A stretch of 64,000 bases of DNA from Ashinkailepas kermadecensis (Eukaryota; Arthropoda; Thecostraca; Neolepadidae). Positions 38,485 through 51,282 of the stretch are shown here, piece by piece. The stretch is from contig JAOTOM010005129.1 in assembly GCA_034440615.1 (NCBI GenBank), positions 734,001 to 798,000 of the forward strand. The letters are read 5' to 3'. Numbering within the stretch: position 1 is the first letter of the stretch; each line of letters starts with the position of its first letter. Made by a program: the position numbers and the translations under genes. The notes below the pieces were generated by a model that was not told the DNA's origin, did no database searches, and was given only the letters and a program-made list of their open reading frames with translations.

Positions 38485-39195
38485 ACAAGGGAGCCCCTAG
38501 GACCAATTGTCTCCAGTTGTGAATCTACTGTTGAAAAGCTGTCTTGGCTTCTAGAAATAATTGTCAGCAACCACTGGTCTGCGTTCCGCCTCACTTGAGA
38601 GTGATGCCTGCGAGATTATCGGGACAGAGATCTGCCGGCGGGCCAAGTCCCGAACTGACTCATGTCATCGTTTTCTCACTTGACGTAGTTAGTCTATATG
38701 GTAATATGCCCACGTCAGAGGCCATATCAGCCGCCATAAACCTGATTAAAAGACACACCAACGAGATCAATCTCCGCTACCTTACTCGGAACGACCAATA
38801 AATTTAACTGATGCACTGCCTGGAGAGCAGCTTCATTCGTTGTGGGCAAAAATTGTTCAGCCGACAAACCGGCATGGCTATGGAAAATAGGAAAGCGCCT
38901 CTACTTGCAATGGTGGTCATGAAAATAGTGTGGTCTAATGTTCTTGCTACTAGCATCCTACGACCTATCGTCTCCACGTTATGGAGACGACATTTGTGAC
39001 ATGTTCATTGCTGACATATTTTTTATCAACTCGACATACGCTTAACATCCATCAATGGTTTCTATCCATCCGTCAAGATTATCGCAAAAAAAGATTACAC
39101 AACCCGTTAAATGGGCAGATACCCCTCTTGGATACCCTATTTGCAGTGGGTAAACAATGCTTACCTTGCCTACAATTGAAAACCACCCCAGGCTA
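38485..39195 (+). pseudogene. Penelope-like element reverse transcriptase, decayed
   Basis: Pieces of a Penelope-type reverse transcriptase occur in the right order over several frames. Near 38491 is PLGPIVSSCESTVEKLSWLL. A shift leads to VIFSLD-like VFSLDVVSLYGNMPTSEAI, with the catalytic Asp at 38682-38684. A stop near 38800 is followed by CLESSFIRCGQKLFSRQTG and MAMENRKAPLLA. RYGDD, the catalytic Asp pair, is at 38977-38991 in another frame. A later piece reads NGQIPLLDTLFA. The spacing of about 100 codons between the two catalytic sites fits a reverse transcriptase palm. Several frameshifts and stops make it non-functional. No GIY-YIG endonuclease was recognised downstream. Confidence 0.8.
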
Positions 39196-39294
39196 GGACA
39201 GATATAGGTATGGATTTTATTCGTGAGTTGACTGTTATTTCGAAGCGATATGATTATCCCAGCAACGACGCCCTTCCTTATTAATCCAGACAGG

Positions 39295-39692
39295 GTGTCG
39301 CCCCAGCATGGATGTTCCTCCCAGCGGACCAGGACAGGGTGTGTCTCTTCCAGCTGACCAGGACGCGGTGTGGCCCAGCAGAGACGTGCCTCCCAACTGA
39401 CCCGAACATAGCGTGCTCCTCCCAACTGACCCGAACATAGCGTGCTCCTCCCAACTGACCAGAACATAGCGTGCTCCTCCCAACTGACCCGAACATAGCG
39501 TGCTCCTCCCAACTGACCAGAACATAGCGTGCTCCTCCCAACTGACCAGAACATAGCGTGCTCCTCCCAACTGACCCGAACACATAGTGTGTTCCTTCCA
39601 GCGGACCAGGACAGGGTGTGTCCCTGCCAGCGGACCAGGACAGGGTGTGTCCCTGTCAGCGGACCAAGACAGGGGGTGTGTCCCTGTCCGCG
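39295..39692. repeat. 29-bp minisatellite, two sub-families
   Basis: The central units contain CCCAACTGACCCGAACATAG and CGTGCTCCT. The outer units are diverged (CCAGCGGACCAGGACAGGG, TGTGTCCCTG) but keep the 29-bp pitch. There are about 13 copies in all. Long minus-strand frames are artefacts. Confidence 0.93.
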
Positions 39693-40380
39693 GATCTGAC
39701 GGCGGCGCCGTGTGCCTGCGGACAATTTGCGAGCGGAGCCCACCCGCCATCGGTCCATCACCGGACATGGACATGTCGACTGGACACGCCGCTGACAGCC
39801 GCTGATGTCCGGCCGGCGGTCGGCGCCGTCCCTGTTGTGACGGATCCCGACCGCCACCGCCTGGACCCACCAGCGGTACCATATGGCTCGGGCACGTCTC
39901 ATAGTGTGGGTGTGTGCGAGTGGAAGGGCGTGCGCGTCATGACCTCTTCAGAAGACGACCTTCGGTTTCGGGGCTTTAACGAGATGACAATCTGTCGCCA
40001 GGGAAAGCGAGGTGTACCATGCTTCGCTTCAGTTTTCAATGTGAGTTATACAAGGAGCCAACTACTACAATATAATTATGTATGTTGAGGATCGTCCGGC
40101 TGGAAAGTTTCCTGTGGATCTTCAAATTTGAAATGCCTAGAGGGAGCATGTCATCACTTCGTTGGATATAGAACCCCACATGGAGACGGTGATAGCAGAG
40201 AAACATGCCATTTAAAGAACAGTTTCACCAGGTTAAGACTACTGAGGCAGTGACCAATATTCGGAGTGCGAAACGACTTCGCCTAATTCATGATTTTAAC
40301 AGGAGCCGTGACTGCAGCCCAGCCAGCCGAGTGGGAGGGGTGCTTAACCTTCTGATCAGAAGACAACAGAAATCGCGTTC
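39693..40380. other. No gene seen (NCS1 intron 1)
   Basis: GC-rich next to the minisatellite, then mixed up to the microsatellite. Confidence 0.5.
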
Positions 40381-41418
<1,038 letters not shown>

Positions 41419-41428
41419 GCCAGGCAGT

Positions 41429-41782
41429 GTGTACGGAAGCTCTATTTTTACGACGAAGTATTTGTTCACTCAGTGCGACTGGATTGTCTTGGATAATGCT
41501 GCGTTATTTGATTTGGCCAGATCTCATTTCAAGTTCCCAATAGTTGAATTAGCCCAAGTGGCGGGAGAGTGGAAAATTCAGCCGAGGAAGTTCAACGGAA
41601 GTTTCTCCGTCCGATTTACAAACGAATGTGAATTAAAAACTTACAGGCCTCGCACTCACTCACGCATTCTGTGCAAATTGCTGCGGATAAAACGTTATAC
41701 ACACACATACACACACACACACACACAATGCTCGTGGTGGTCCCATCATAGTCATCTGGGTCCATGTAACATCATTAGGTGA
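41429..41782 (+). other. Open frame with weak tubulin-like segment
   Basis: Directly after the (CT)n tract and an AG, an open frame of 117 codons reads [18 protein letters not shown] followed by [18 protein letters not shown]. Tubulins have a comparable segment, with Asn-Ser-Ile-Leu-Thr-Thr, a short helix, then Asp-Asn-x-Ala-Leu/Ile-x-x-Ile. The spacing agrees to within one residue. After about 50 residues the similarity stops, and no GGGTGSG-type nucleotide-binding exon was found nearby. It could be a lone decayed exon, a divergent tubulin-superfamily fragment, or chance. It contains a (CA)n run at 41698-41727. Confidence 0.2.
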
Positions 41783-41909
41783 ACAGGCGCTTGCAGTACA
41801 GAGAATCACAACAGGCACAGAGCACCACACATTGGACACTGTGGAGAACCACGAACTACCAGACGTGATATTCCTGGGCAGAACCGGCGTCTAGCACGTA
41901 ACGACCATT

Positions 41910-41978
41910 GTGCTGTGCTGTGCTGTGCTGTGCTGTGCTGTGCTGTGCTGTGCTCTGCTGTGCTGTGCTGTGCTGTGC
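41910..41978. repeat. (TGCTG)n pentanucleotide microsatellite
   Basis: About 13 copies of TGCTG with one substitution. Confidence 0.95.
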
Positions 41979-42521
41979 AGTCACGCATAGCCTGGTCGGC
42001 CGCGGTCGCCGGCCCGTGGGACTCGCTCGATACGAAGAAGCGCCCGGGACTGCTTCTGTGAGACGCAATAGTTAGATGGGCGGACAGCAAAGGCTGAACA
42101 CAGTCATCGCAATGCTGGTGGGGGAGACATGCCGGAGCCAAATGGCGATTTTCGCTGAGGTTAGTTATCGGCACGCAATGCCAAATAGAATGGCCACGAT
42201 ATTTGCGAGGCCGGCCATTATTTGGAGGCTGCATATGGAATCCATAGCTGTTATGAAGATAAAGATCTGGATTTCCAAAGGCATAGGCACTGAATCCTAG
42301 ATGCATACCATGAGCGCATGTCTGTAGTTTTATGTTGCACACCTCGTGAGTTCCACGTGCATTTCACCATCGTCCATTTATCACCTTTGATTTTTCAGCT
42401 CCATTCAACTTCAGTTCGTGTCACACACTGAGTTTGTATCGCCTGTATCGGCACTATGTACAATAGGTATCGGCCTTTGCTTAAGAATAAAAATGAAATG
42501 GAATTAACGAGGACTGTATGG

Positions 42522-42557
42522 TATTCACATATGATACTTCTGTATCATATGTGAATA
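42522..42557. repeat. Perfect 16-bp hairpin with TTCT loop
   Basis: TATTCACATATGATAC at 42522-42537 and its exact inverse at 42542-42557 enclose a 4-nt loop. Confidence 0.95.
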
Positions 42558-42923
42558 TCCAATATCATGACATTGATAAAGTGCAATGTGGGATTGCTGA
42601 AGCAATTAGTCAGCCAAGTGACGTCTTTTTATTCAATTACATTTGTCCGTAATTAGGTGAACTTTGCACACTTGGGTGCTTTGACCGGATGTAATCATTC
42701 CCCTGCAATGCCTTTTGTGATGGTTTAGGTGTGTAGCCTGCTAGGTGACAAGGGTGGGCAAAAGCTTAAGATGGACTCTTGGCCAGAATATATGGTGAGC
42801 GAGGGAAGGGTGATTGTCATAGCTGAGGAGAGTCTGCATGATTAGGAAATAATATGTACTATGCTATATACCATAGGTTCTGCGTAGAACAAAACAGATG
42901 ATACTTCTGTGAAGGGTGGCTAG

Positions 42924-43790
42924 ATCGACAAAGCTGTGGAGATGGCTAAGGTCTTGACTACCCTCGGCTCTCACCAGAAGCTGGCCTGCGATGACTACAG
43001 GGAGAGCATGGAGTTGGCACTGATCATGCTTGGCCATACGCCCTCCAGGGGATTCCATATCTTGTCATGTGGGGCCACACACCACGCCCGCTGGATGTCA
43101 ACACTCCAGTAAGTTCCAAAGATGCTCAGGTTCTCGGACCAGGTGGATGAATGCACCCCGACGATGGAGGCTAAATTGAAGAAGGTAGGAGTGTTCACAT
43201 CGCTCGTGGAAACCACGTCCTGGACCAAAGCCTCGAAGGGCATGGATGCACCTGTACTAGATGATACTACTAGCAGCCTGCTGTCCTACTCCCCATTCCA
43301 TCCCGACATCGCTGACATGGCACTGCAGGAGCTGTCCAGGCACACATGCTGTCCTACTCCCCATTCCATCCCGACATCGCTGACGTGGCACTGCAGGAGC
43401 TGCCCAGGCACACCTGCTGTCCTACTCCCCATTCCATCCCGACATCGCTGACGTGGCACTGCAGGTGCTGCCCAGGCACACCTGGTGCCTAACAGAAGAG
43501 GTTGGTGTCTTCACGATGTGCTCCTGAATCCTCATCTTCAGCCTCGAATTTCGATCAGTACGATCCTGATCCTCCTGATCTTCAGCGTCGAGAAGGAGAC
43601 ACTAGCCGAGAAGATCAGGACCATTCCGCGTTCTGCAGAATTCAGTTCGGGGAAACCCACCTTGCCCATTCTCCCTGAGGTTGGAGCTGGTGGGCTTTGT
43701 GGAGCTTAACAGCTGGTTTGCACTGGCCATCCTAAATCTGGCGAGTGGCCGGAGCTTCCGGCTCGCCAGTGGGGTACAAACTCAGAGTTT
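42924..43790 (+). pseudogene. Decayed copy of a multi-copy invertebrate protein (ARWM family)
   Basis: The frame from 42924 reads KVLTTLGSHQKLACDDYRES, then ELALIMLGH, SRGFHILSCGATHHARWMS and, after a stop, KMLRFSDQ. This follows a pattern I remember from repeated, unnamed invertebrate proteins: (R)DDYRE, ELxxIxLGG, PxGxxFxxPGAMHxARWM, xxIYxLKIxLFRxQ. The TAA at 43110-43112 stands where the family has Tyr, so one base change explains it. A 68-bp coding stretch is then triplicated (43281-43484), shifting the frame. The last copy continues as RHTWCLTEEVG, as in the family's HLWYLSEELV. A faint tail (GFVELNSWF) follows near 43690. I do not know the function. Multi-copy occurrence suggests a mobile-element passenger or host. 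Confidence 0.55.
43281..43484. repeat. 68-bp tandem triplication inside the pseudogene
   Basis: Units start at 43281, 43349 and 43417 with CTGTCCTACTCCCCATTCC and contain GGCACTGCAGGAGCTG. Copies differ at only a few bases. Confidence 0.95.
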
Positions 43791-46382
43791 ATTAGGTTTA
43801 TGGAGTATGTGGCGCAAGTTAACCTGGCGCATGCTCACTGTCATGGGTGAAGCTTGAAAATAATTAGTGGAGACCAATGCAGGGAGGAAATGAGTGCCGC
43901 CAATTTGCTTGATGGGGGCTCACCCTGTACGATCAAATGTTAAGGCTGCTAGAAGTTAGTTGCGCCAAGACAAAGATGACTTCACCAAACGCGTTGGAAG
44001 CTCCACCCTGCTCACCTATTCACCTGCTGCCAGGGTCGGATTTGTGCTTTGTAATCCTGGATGTGGAGAGGACATTTGTGGATAATGGAATGTCGAGGGT
44101 ATATTTCTTTAAACCTATTGGATGCGAATCTCAGTTGGCATTTTCCAGTGAATCTTGACCAGCTTGTCACAGAGCAGTGCATTGTTAAACAGCATCATTC
44201 AACCTCCAAATAAGAAGCATGGGAAAATACTTTTCTGGAGAAAAAAAGTTAATGGTGCCAAACAAAATCAGGCCAGGATTCTTTTTCCGAGCCTGCCTGC
44301 AGCTGCAAAAAAGTAATTGTACTGATATGCACTTGAAATACCACCATGATCAACAAGATAAAGGTCAATGATTTTGATAGGATTTATATAGACAGCATTA
44401 TCACACTGCATTAAATTCCCTACTTGAAATTATTATCAATGAAAGCAAAATAAGTTTACGTTTTCACGTACAAAGACTGTGCAAGACTTCCCATAGGTAC
44501 ATGTTATAGGGGCCTGGACACTTCCCTCGAATAATTTACACCCTTCATGCCATGGGCTTACACTAGATAAAATCTTGTCCGAAAATTCTCCTGACCTCCA
44601 CCTTAATAATTGTCGAAAAACTTCAGCCCTGAAATAATCTTCCACTCGGCTGTAGAAGTACTTTCATATCTCAGGTAGGTCCAGTCAGGCCTGCATTCTT
44701 TTGGTTGATCTCTCTTGCAGTCTGGAACTGTTGATAGGAGCTGTAGGAGCAACCAAAACTTAGCATGTGCCGCGTGTGAAGACAGCTTCCAGCTATCTGC
44801 ATCTATATAACATTATTTCAAGCTGATAAATTAGCATGGTTCTGAAATACATCACTTTTAATTTGCGAATAGAGCCGCGCTGAGGCGCCGGTGGTGCTTC
44901 TATTTGGCATTGATACACCATGAGAGTGGTGGGGAACTTTCGCCAACAGAAATAGCCGTTACAGTTACTAGTTGTTTGTGACTGGTCGATTATTTTGCCA
45001 CCACCATGGACAGCTTTTAGTTCGCTGTCTTATCAATTCGGTCCCGGTTGACGACCAGGACCGAGATTCAATGTAGCCTGCATGTCATCACTTCGTTTGA
45101 TAGAGAATTCCCACATGGAGACAGTGATTGCAGATAATCCCGTCTTATTCGGAATATGACGGGGTAATCTACCAAAATGTTGGCAACACGGACGGATGTG
45201 ATATCAAATGTACGTAATTTAGAATGAAAGTTTCTGTTTTAATGATCATAGAAGGATAATTTTATATTTCTGATTCGTTGAATAATACGATTGTTGAACA
45301 TATCATTTTCATCATATAATTTGTTTTCTCGATGTCCACCACATTCTTCACGTTACCAGCCTCGCTTCATCTTGGTTCGGCACCGTACGACACCGAGATC
45401 TGCATCATCAACCGCGTAATTGTGTCATGCGAAGGAAAATCCCGAGTGCCTTCTCTCCGTTGAGCTCAAAATGATTTAATTGGTTCCCCTTGGCTACTCA
45501 TGACTTTGTATGATCTGTTGGAATCTTCCCCTCTGATGTGTGGTAATGTGGGATCTGAATCGTCTCCTGGGCTATAATTTCTATAGGATCGCCAACAAAT
45601 ACCTCGCTATGTGCTGTCCGATGAAATTAATTTTCCTCAGATCCAAAAGTTCCTAGATCCAGTTCCAAAAGTCCCAATTTCTTGAAGCGTTTGATACGCA
45701 AAAACGGTGCTCACGGCGATTTTCGAGACAGCTGACCATTGGTGTGACTCACGCTCTTCTTGAGCCAACTTTTCTAACTTGGACGGCAACTTTCTAGCTG
45801 ATGTGTCACCTTTCATCGAATTATCAGTTACCAAGTCACCTGAGTTCCAGTTTTTCCTCTTTCCCCAAGGTAAAGTCAATCCTGGTGAAATTCCAGCTCT
45901 CGCAAGTTAACCCTCGCCAGTATTCGGCATTTTACCACCTTCGGTCGTATAGGGGGGGTTACGACCCCCCTGGCGATTCGAAACCGTGCATGTTACGAAA
46001 ACGAACCAAATACGAAGGTGATAGATTTGGCCGAGATCTCGCGGTTGGAATTCAGTATGACTTTCTAAGGTCAATGGTTGACCTTCCAGGTCAGATCAAA
46101 GGTCTAAAATGGATTTTTTGGGGTATTTTCCGAAGAAAATCGTCAGTTATATCGAAACTACTGTCTAAATATGCACGACATGGCCGGAAACATGTTTACT
46201 GTGACCTTGCGAACATAACGACATGTGACACGATGTGATCGGACCAATATGTCATGCACCAAATGAGGTCAAAGCCGTGACCCCAAATATCCAACTTTTT
46301 TAAGAATGGTTCCAATTTCGAAGTTTAAAGTTCCTTAGGGTAAAAATGTACGCTGAATTCGAATTCAGCACGAAAAATTACC
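43791..46382. other. No gene seen (NCS1 intron 1)
   Basis: Mixed, AT-leaning sequence. 45800-46380 has the look of a dispersed repeat, with a GGGGGGG/CCCCCC foldback near 45952-45979, but no family is recognised. Confidence 0.5.
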
Positions 46383-46384
46383 GT

Positions 46385-46432
46385 AGGTCAGCTAAAAAAG
46401 GTCGAAAGGTCAAACGAGGTCAACCGAGGTCA
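46385..46432 (+). repeat. AGGTCA direct-repeat cluster 1
   Basis: AGGTCA or AGGTCG occurs at 46385, 46398, 46407, 46417 and 46427; the last three have an exact 10-bp pitch. The half-site is that of nuclear receptors, but this may simply be part of a dispersed repeat. Confidence 0.6.
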
Positions 46433-47497
46433 CCGATTTTTGGAACATTATTTTTCCAATGGGAACCCATCTGGGCATTGCAAAATTGCATTGCAAAACA
46501 CATAATACCAGTCGATGTAGGCAACAATGTCATGTTTAGGTGCGATAATCACGTATTTGTTGAAAACTGCTCGGAGGTGCTCCCTTTTATGACCTCATAA
46601 CTCTGTGACCTGACATGCCCTCCCAAAAATTTCACCAAAAGCCGTCAAAAGGTTGCCCCAGAGGGTACTGAAAATCTCAGAGCGATCCGTTCATCGGTTT
46701 GGAAGGAATACACAAAAAACCTTAGGGGGTGGGGGTGCACCCCCTATACGGGCGAGGGTTAAATATTCACTTGAATTGAAATCAAACATGAATAAATCCA
46801 CATTAACAGTGCGGTATATAATTGCCTTCCTTCGTGTATATATGTTGAACTTGAAGCAACGTCGTGTTATATTTGAATAATAATTCAATTTCATGCAGAG
46901 CACAGCATCAGAACCGGGGCGGTGTCTCGGGACACCAGCATAAGCCGAAAGTGAAGACCACCGAAGCCACTGCCACTGCTAAGTCGTGAGATAAGAGAAG
47001 CAGCTGATTCAAATGAGTTACAAGCTCGAAAACCATATCTCTTAATATGTTCTTTTTCATAATTTTATGGAGTCGTGGGTCGTCAGAGGGTCTATAAATG
47101 ATTTCGTAATACACTATTTGGAAATGAATATCTAAGAAAATGATATCTCATGAACATTTACCCATGTTTGTCTATTTAAATTCAGAAATGGTACAGTATG
47201 GTGCAATTAACTATGCTGGCGCGTGGTTGCTGAGGTCTCAAGTCGCTCTCACACCCAAGTACGTGATTAAACCAAGTACGTTCAAGTTTGAATATCTCTG
47301 GAACATCACATTTGAAGTAGTAAATTGTGTTCCAAGACAAAGTCATGTGATACTGAAACATCTTTGTAAACTGTCGAGTTTCTGACCTCGTGACGCTGGA
47401 ACACGCCCAGGCCACGCTGGAACAATGCACAACTTGATAAACCGATCTCTTCGGCCTTCGCCTATATGTCCACTGCTAGGAAGGAAGTTCAAAAGAA
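46433..47497. other. No gene seen (NCS1 intron 1)
   Basis: AT-leaning sequence without a supportable frame. Confidence 0.5.
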
Positions 47498-47553
47498 AGG
47501 TCAAATCAGGTCAAATCAGGTCCGCTCGCACGAGGTCAGTTCATCTCAGGTCA
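47498..47553 (+). repeat. AGGTCA direct-repeat cluster 2
   Basis: AGGTCA at 47498 and 47508 and AGGTCC at 47518 have a 10-bp pitch. Further AGGTCA copies follow near 47533 and 47548. This is the same spacing as at 46407-46432. Confidence 0.6.
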
Positions 47554-47991
47554 TTCGTTTTTCATCAAATCCAATGTCGCACGACTTAGGCAGCTCTGAA
47601 ACCGATTTCAGGTATCATTTGGCGAGGAACAGCAACATTCTGCACAAGATGACATTGTGTGAAATATACATGATAAGTGACCTGACCTTATGTCATTGAC
47701 CTTTGAGACATGAATTATCCAAGAATGCTGATTTCATGCTCAGTATTATTCTTGGCGCGACAAAGTACTCTCAACATTAAATTATCTCCACTGAATACGG
47801 TAAAAATATGACGACATTAACCTAATCTCATGTCAGTAACCGTGACCTTAATGATCACTTCCAGATGGAAGTTTGTTCGTCTTGATGAAAGGACAGCATG
47901 TTCTAAGTTTGGTGATTATATGTTGCAACTATTCTGATGGCAGCATATGTTGGAACAGCATATGTTGCCGCACAGCATGGCTGCCCGTGTG

Positions 47992-48812
47992 ATGCCGTGC
48001 TGTCACATACAACTGCACAGGCAACTGTGATGTGCTGTCACACACAGCTGCACAGGCAACTGTGATGTCATGCTGTCACACACAGCTGCACAGGCAACTG
48101 TGATGTCATGCTGTCACACACAGCTGCACAGGCAACTGTGATGTGCTGCCACGCACAGCTGCACAGGCAACTGTGATGTCATGCTGTCACACACAGCTGC
48201 ACAGGCAACTGTGATGTGCTGTCACACACAGCTGCACAGGCAACTGTGATGTCATGCTGTCACACACAGCTGCACAGGCAACTGTGATGTGCTGTCACAC
48301 ACAGCTGCACAGGCAACTGTGATGGCATGCTGTCACACACAGCTGCACAGGCAACTGTGATGTGCTGTCACACACAGCTGCACAGGCAACTGTGATGTGC
48401 TGTCACACACAGCTGCACAGGCAACTGTGATGTGCTGTCACACACAGCTGCACAGGCAACTGTGATGTCATGCTGTCACACACAGCTGCACAGGCAACTG
48501 TGATGTCATGCTGTCACACACAGCTGCACAGGCAACTGTGATGTGCTGTCACACACAGCTGCACAGGCAACTGTGATGTGCTACCACACACAGCTGCACA
48601 GGCAACTGTGATGTCATGCTGTCACACACAGCTGCACAGGCAACTGTGATGTGCTGTCACACACAGCTGCACAGGCAACTGTGATGTGCTGTCACACACA
48701 GCTGCACAGGCAACTGTGATGCCGTGCTGCCACACACAGCTGCACAGGCAACTGTGATGTGCTGTCACACACAGCTGCACAGGCAACTGTGATGTGCTGC
48801 CACACACAGCTG
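47992..48812. repeat. Minisatellite with mixed 35-bp and 38-bp units
   Basis: About 22 units share CACAGCTGCACAGGCAACTG followed by TGATGTGCTGTCACA (35-bp form) or TGATGTCATGCTGTCACA (38-bp form). The two lengths are interspersed. Confidence 0.96.
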
Positions 48813-48876
48813 CTTGTGTGGTGTTGTGCCGTAGTAAAAGTTGACGGTGATTTGCTTTCACATCCAGTTACATGCA

Positions 48877-49016
48877 TGATGCTGCACCGCCGTGCACATC
48901 TGCCGGTGTAATACTGTGCCGTACTACACTGCTGCCTGTATGATGCTGCACCGCCGTGCACAACTGTTGTGTGATACTGTGCCGTACTACACTGCTGTCT
49001 GGTAATGCTGTATCGC
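48877..49016. repeat. About 65-bp tandem repeat, 2.2 copies
   Basis: Units begin GATGCTGCACCGCCGTGCAC at 48877 and 48942 and contain TGTGCCGTACTACACTGCTG. Confidence 0.85.
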
Positions 49017-49324
49017 CGTTCTCGGTGATATAGCATTGCGCACCCCAGCTCTGCACCTTTGACGCTGTGCCGCTCGGCCCCCGACTACCCCTTTGATGCT
49101 GTGAAGCTCGGTCTACTGCTTCAGTCACCACTCGTACGATGCAAGACTATTGTTCCTTAAGTCTTTACGTGCGGTACCTGGTACCGCAGGTAATGGCAGC
49201 GATTTTCAGCCCGCAGGTATTGCATCACACGTGATTATGATATTGCATGCTCGCATTGCGTTGCATATATGGAGGCCCAGCTGACCTCCACTCCAATAAT
49301 TGTTTATTTTATTTCATGCTGCAG

Positions 49325-49349
49325 TCACCGAGAAGGAAATCAAACACTG
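49325..49349 (+). CDS. NCS1: NCS1 coding exon 2 (25-nt microexon)
   Basis: The exon starts after TTTCATGCTGCAG and ends before GTAAGC. With the base carried over from exon 1 it completes Phe, then reads T-E-K-E-I-K-H and the first two bases of Trp. In frequenins this is the FTEKEI(K/R)xW helix that leads into EF-hand 1. Phase 1 in and phase 2 out match the flanking exons exactly. The short length would escape most gene finders, but sequence, frame and both splice sites agree. Confidence 0.88.
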
Positions 49350-51282
49350 GTAAGCATATAGAATCCCGTGAACAGTACGACATCGCGCATCTATCGTGTA
49401 AGCATACTGCAAATAGCAACTCATTCCTATCGCTGTATTTATTAATACAAAGTCAGTCATAAACACCTAATTCACGTGTTGATAGTAATAAGTTGCTGTC
49501 GAGATGGCATTCATTTCCAAAGTGTTGTTTGTACTTAATATCCCACTACATAAATGTTACTCTCTACATGGAGAGGAGTCAGATAGTGAGCTTTCTGTGG
49601 ATAATTAAAATAAACCTTGCAGTGAAAATTTCGAAGCCCAAAATATGAAGACTTAAAGCGTTTCACTTTTGCCGTTAGCTTGCTTCCTTGAACGCACTGC
49701 AAAACAGACCGAAATACAGGACCTCAATGTGTGAACAAAATGATCGCGGGTTTTCCCCTGACCACTTGAAACCTTAATTTACATCGACAAAGTTGTTTCA
49801 TAAAGTAGTGCCAGTAGTTATTTTATATGAGAACCAGTTGTTCATATAAGTGTAAGGTTCACCTATAGAACTAGTTTGCGAAGTTACTTTCAAGTAAAGG
49901 CCGTGCAGCTTCCTAAAGCATTTCCGGTTATCGATGAACAAAACTCCGACTACCGGGCCAAGCACGTGGAATGCAGACAGCTATTCTGGTGTCAATCAAT
50001 ATAGTGCAGCCTGACACCTCTTCGTGGGTGCACAATCACATACACCCACAAGCCTATGCTGTACACACACAAACCTTCTGTGTGCACGTACATCGCTACG
50101 GTAAAGATGTCCACTCTCACTCTATACTTGTACATGCATTTTAGGCAAACAGTTGTAGGCACTGCTAGCGGCTATGGATACTCATAAACATCGGACGTCC
50201 TTCAATTGCTGATGAACGTGGGAAGCATTGTTGTATCATGGTAGGGTATTTGCAGCATTTTGACCTGACATTTCCCAACCTTACAGACATACTAGATGTT
50301 TCTCTGAATATTTCAAGATAATGTAACCCAGATAAAGTAACACAGGACAAAATATGTCGTTTGGGGGTGAGATCATGATACAAATATTGTACACTGCTAC
50401 CACGAGGATTTTAAGAAAATTGCATCGCTGTCACGGATATACTGTAGTGTATCAAATCAAACCACCGTTTAATCGGCAATAGAAGCAAATTACAAGCCAT
50501 CTTAACAATTCATGACATGTTTTATTGATCCGAATCTCCATTGTCACTCAGAATCTTAGTGACACTCCACGCTTATGTGAAGCCGAATAATTTTTGCGAT
50601 GGGGCTTACTTTTGCGATGGGCTTACTTTTGCGATGGGGCTTACTTTTGCGATGGGGCTTACTTTTGCGATGGGGCTTACTTTTGCGATAGGGCTTACTT
50701 TTCTATGCAACGGAGCTTAGCTTGCTTAACTGCGGATGATCCCAAAGCAAAACTAATTGTGCTCAGCCGGATGGTTTGCAGCTTCTTGCATAGGTTAAAG
50801 CAGGTGTTTTGTGAGCCTTCTGTTTTTCCAGACGCGACATTCTAGCTGCATTTATGAACATAAATAGGTCGGCAGACATTTTGTCGCTGCAAGTACATGG
50901 AGTTTCTGGAGTTTCTGTGAAAAGTAGAGCCTGACATCAAGACATTAGTGTCGCTCAGCGGACTCGACTTAGGTCATTAGCGCTGGGAATTGAACCAGTT
51001 ATAGCAAACCAAGTCCTGCGAACTGATTTCCTTAAAAGCAGCGAACAGACAGCTCGTCAGTACAGCCAAGCTGCCATGGCCGACTGATCATGAATCTATG
51101 TCATTCATATGCCATCTATGTGAATATGTGTAGCCTAATGAGCTTGTCTATGCGCTAATTTTGTACTCACTCAAACAGCCCATCGCAGGTATTTGTTCGC
51201 CATCCGCAGAGCTGAAATTCAGTTAGCCTGCATGCATGCGCTCCAACTGCTAAATAATAATAGCATATGTGCCCTTTTCCAG
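49350..51282 (+). other. NCS1 intron 2, no other gene; 17-bp repeat inside
   Basis: The intron is bounded by GTAAGC and CCTTTTCCAG-like ends (CCCTTTTCCAG). A 17-bp unit, TTTGCGATGGGGCTTAC, is repeated six times at 50593-50702. The rest is unremarkable. Confidence 0.8.
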
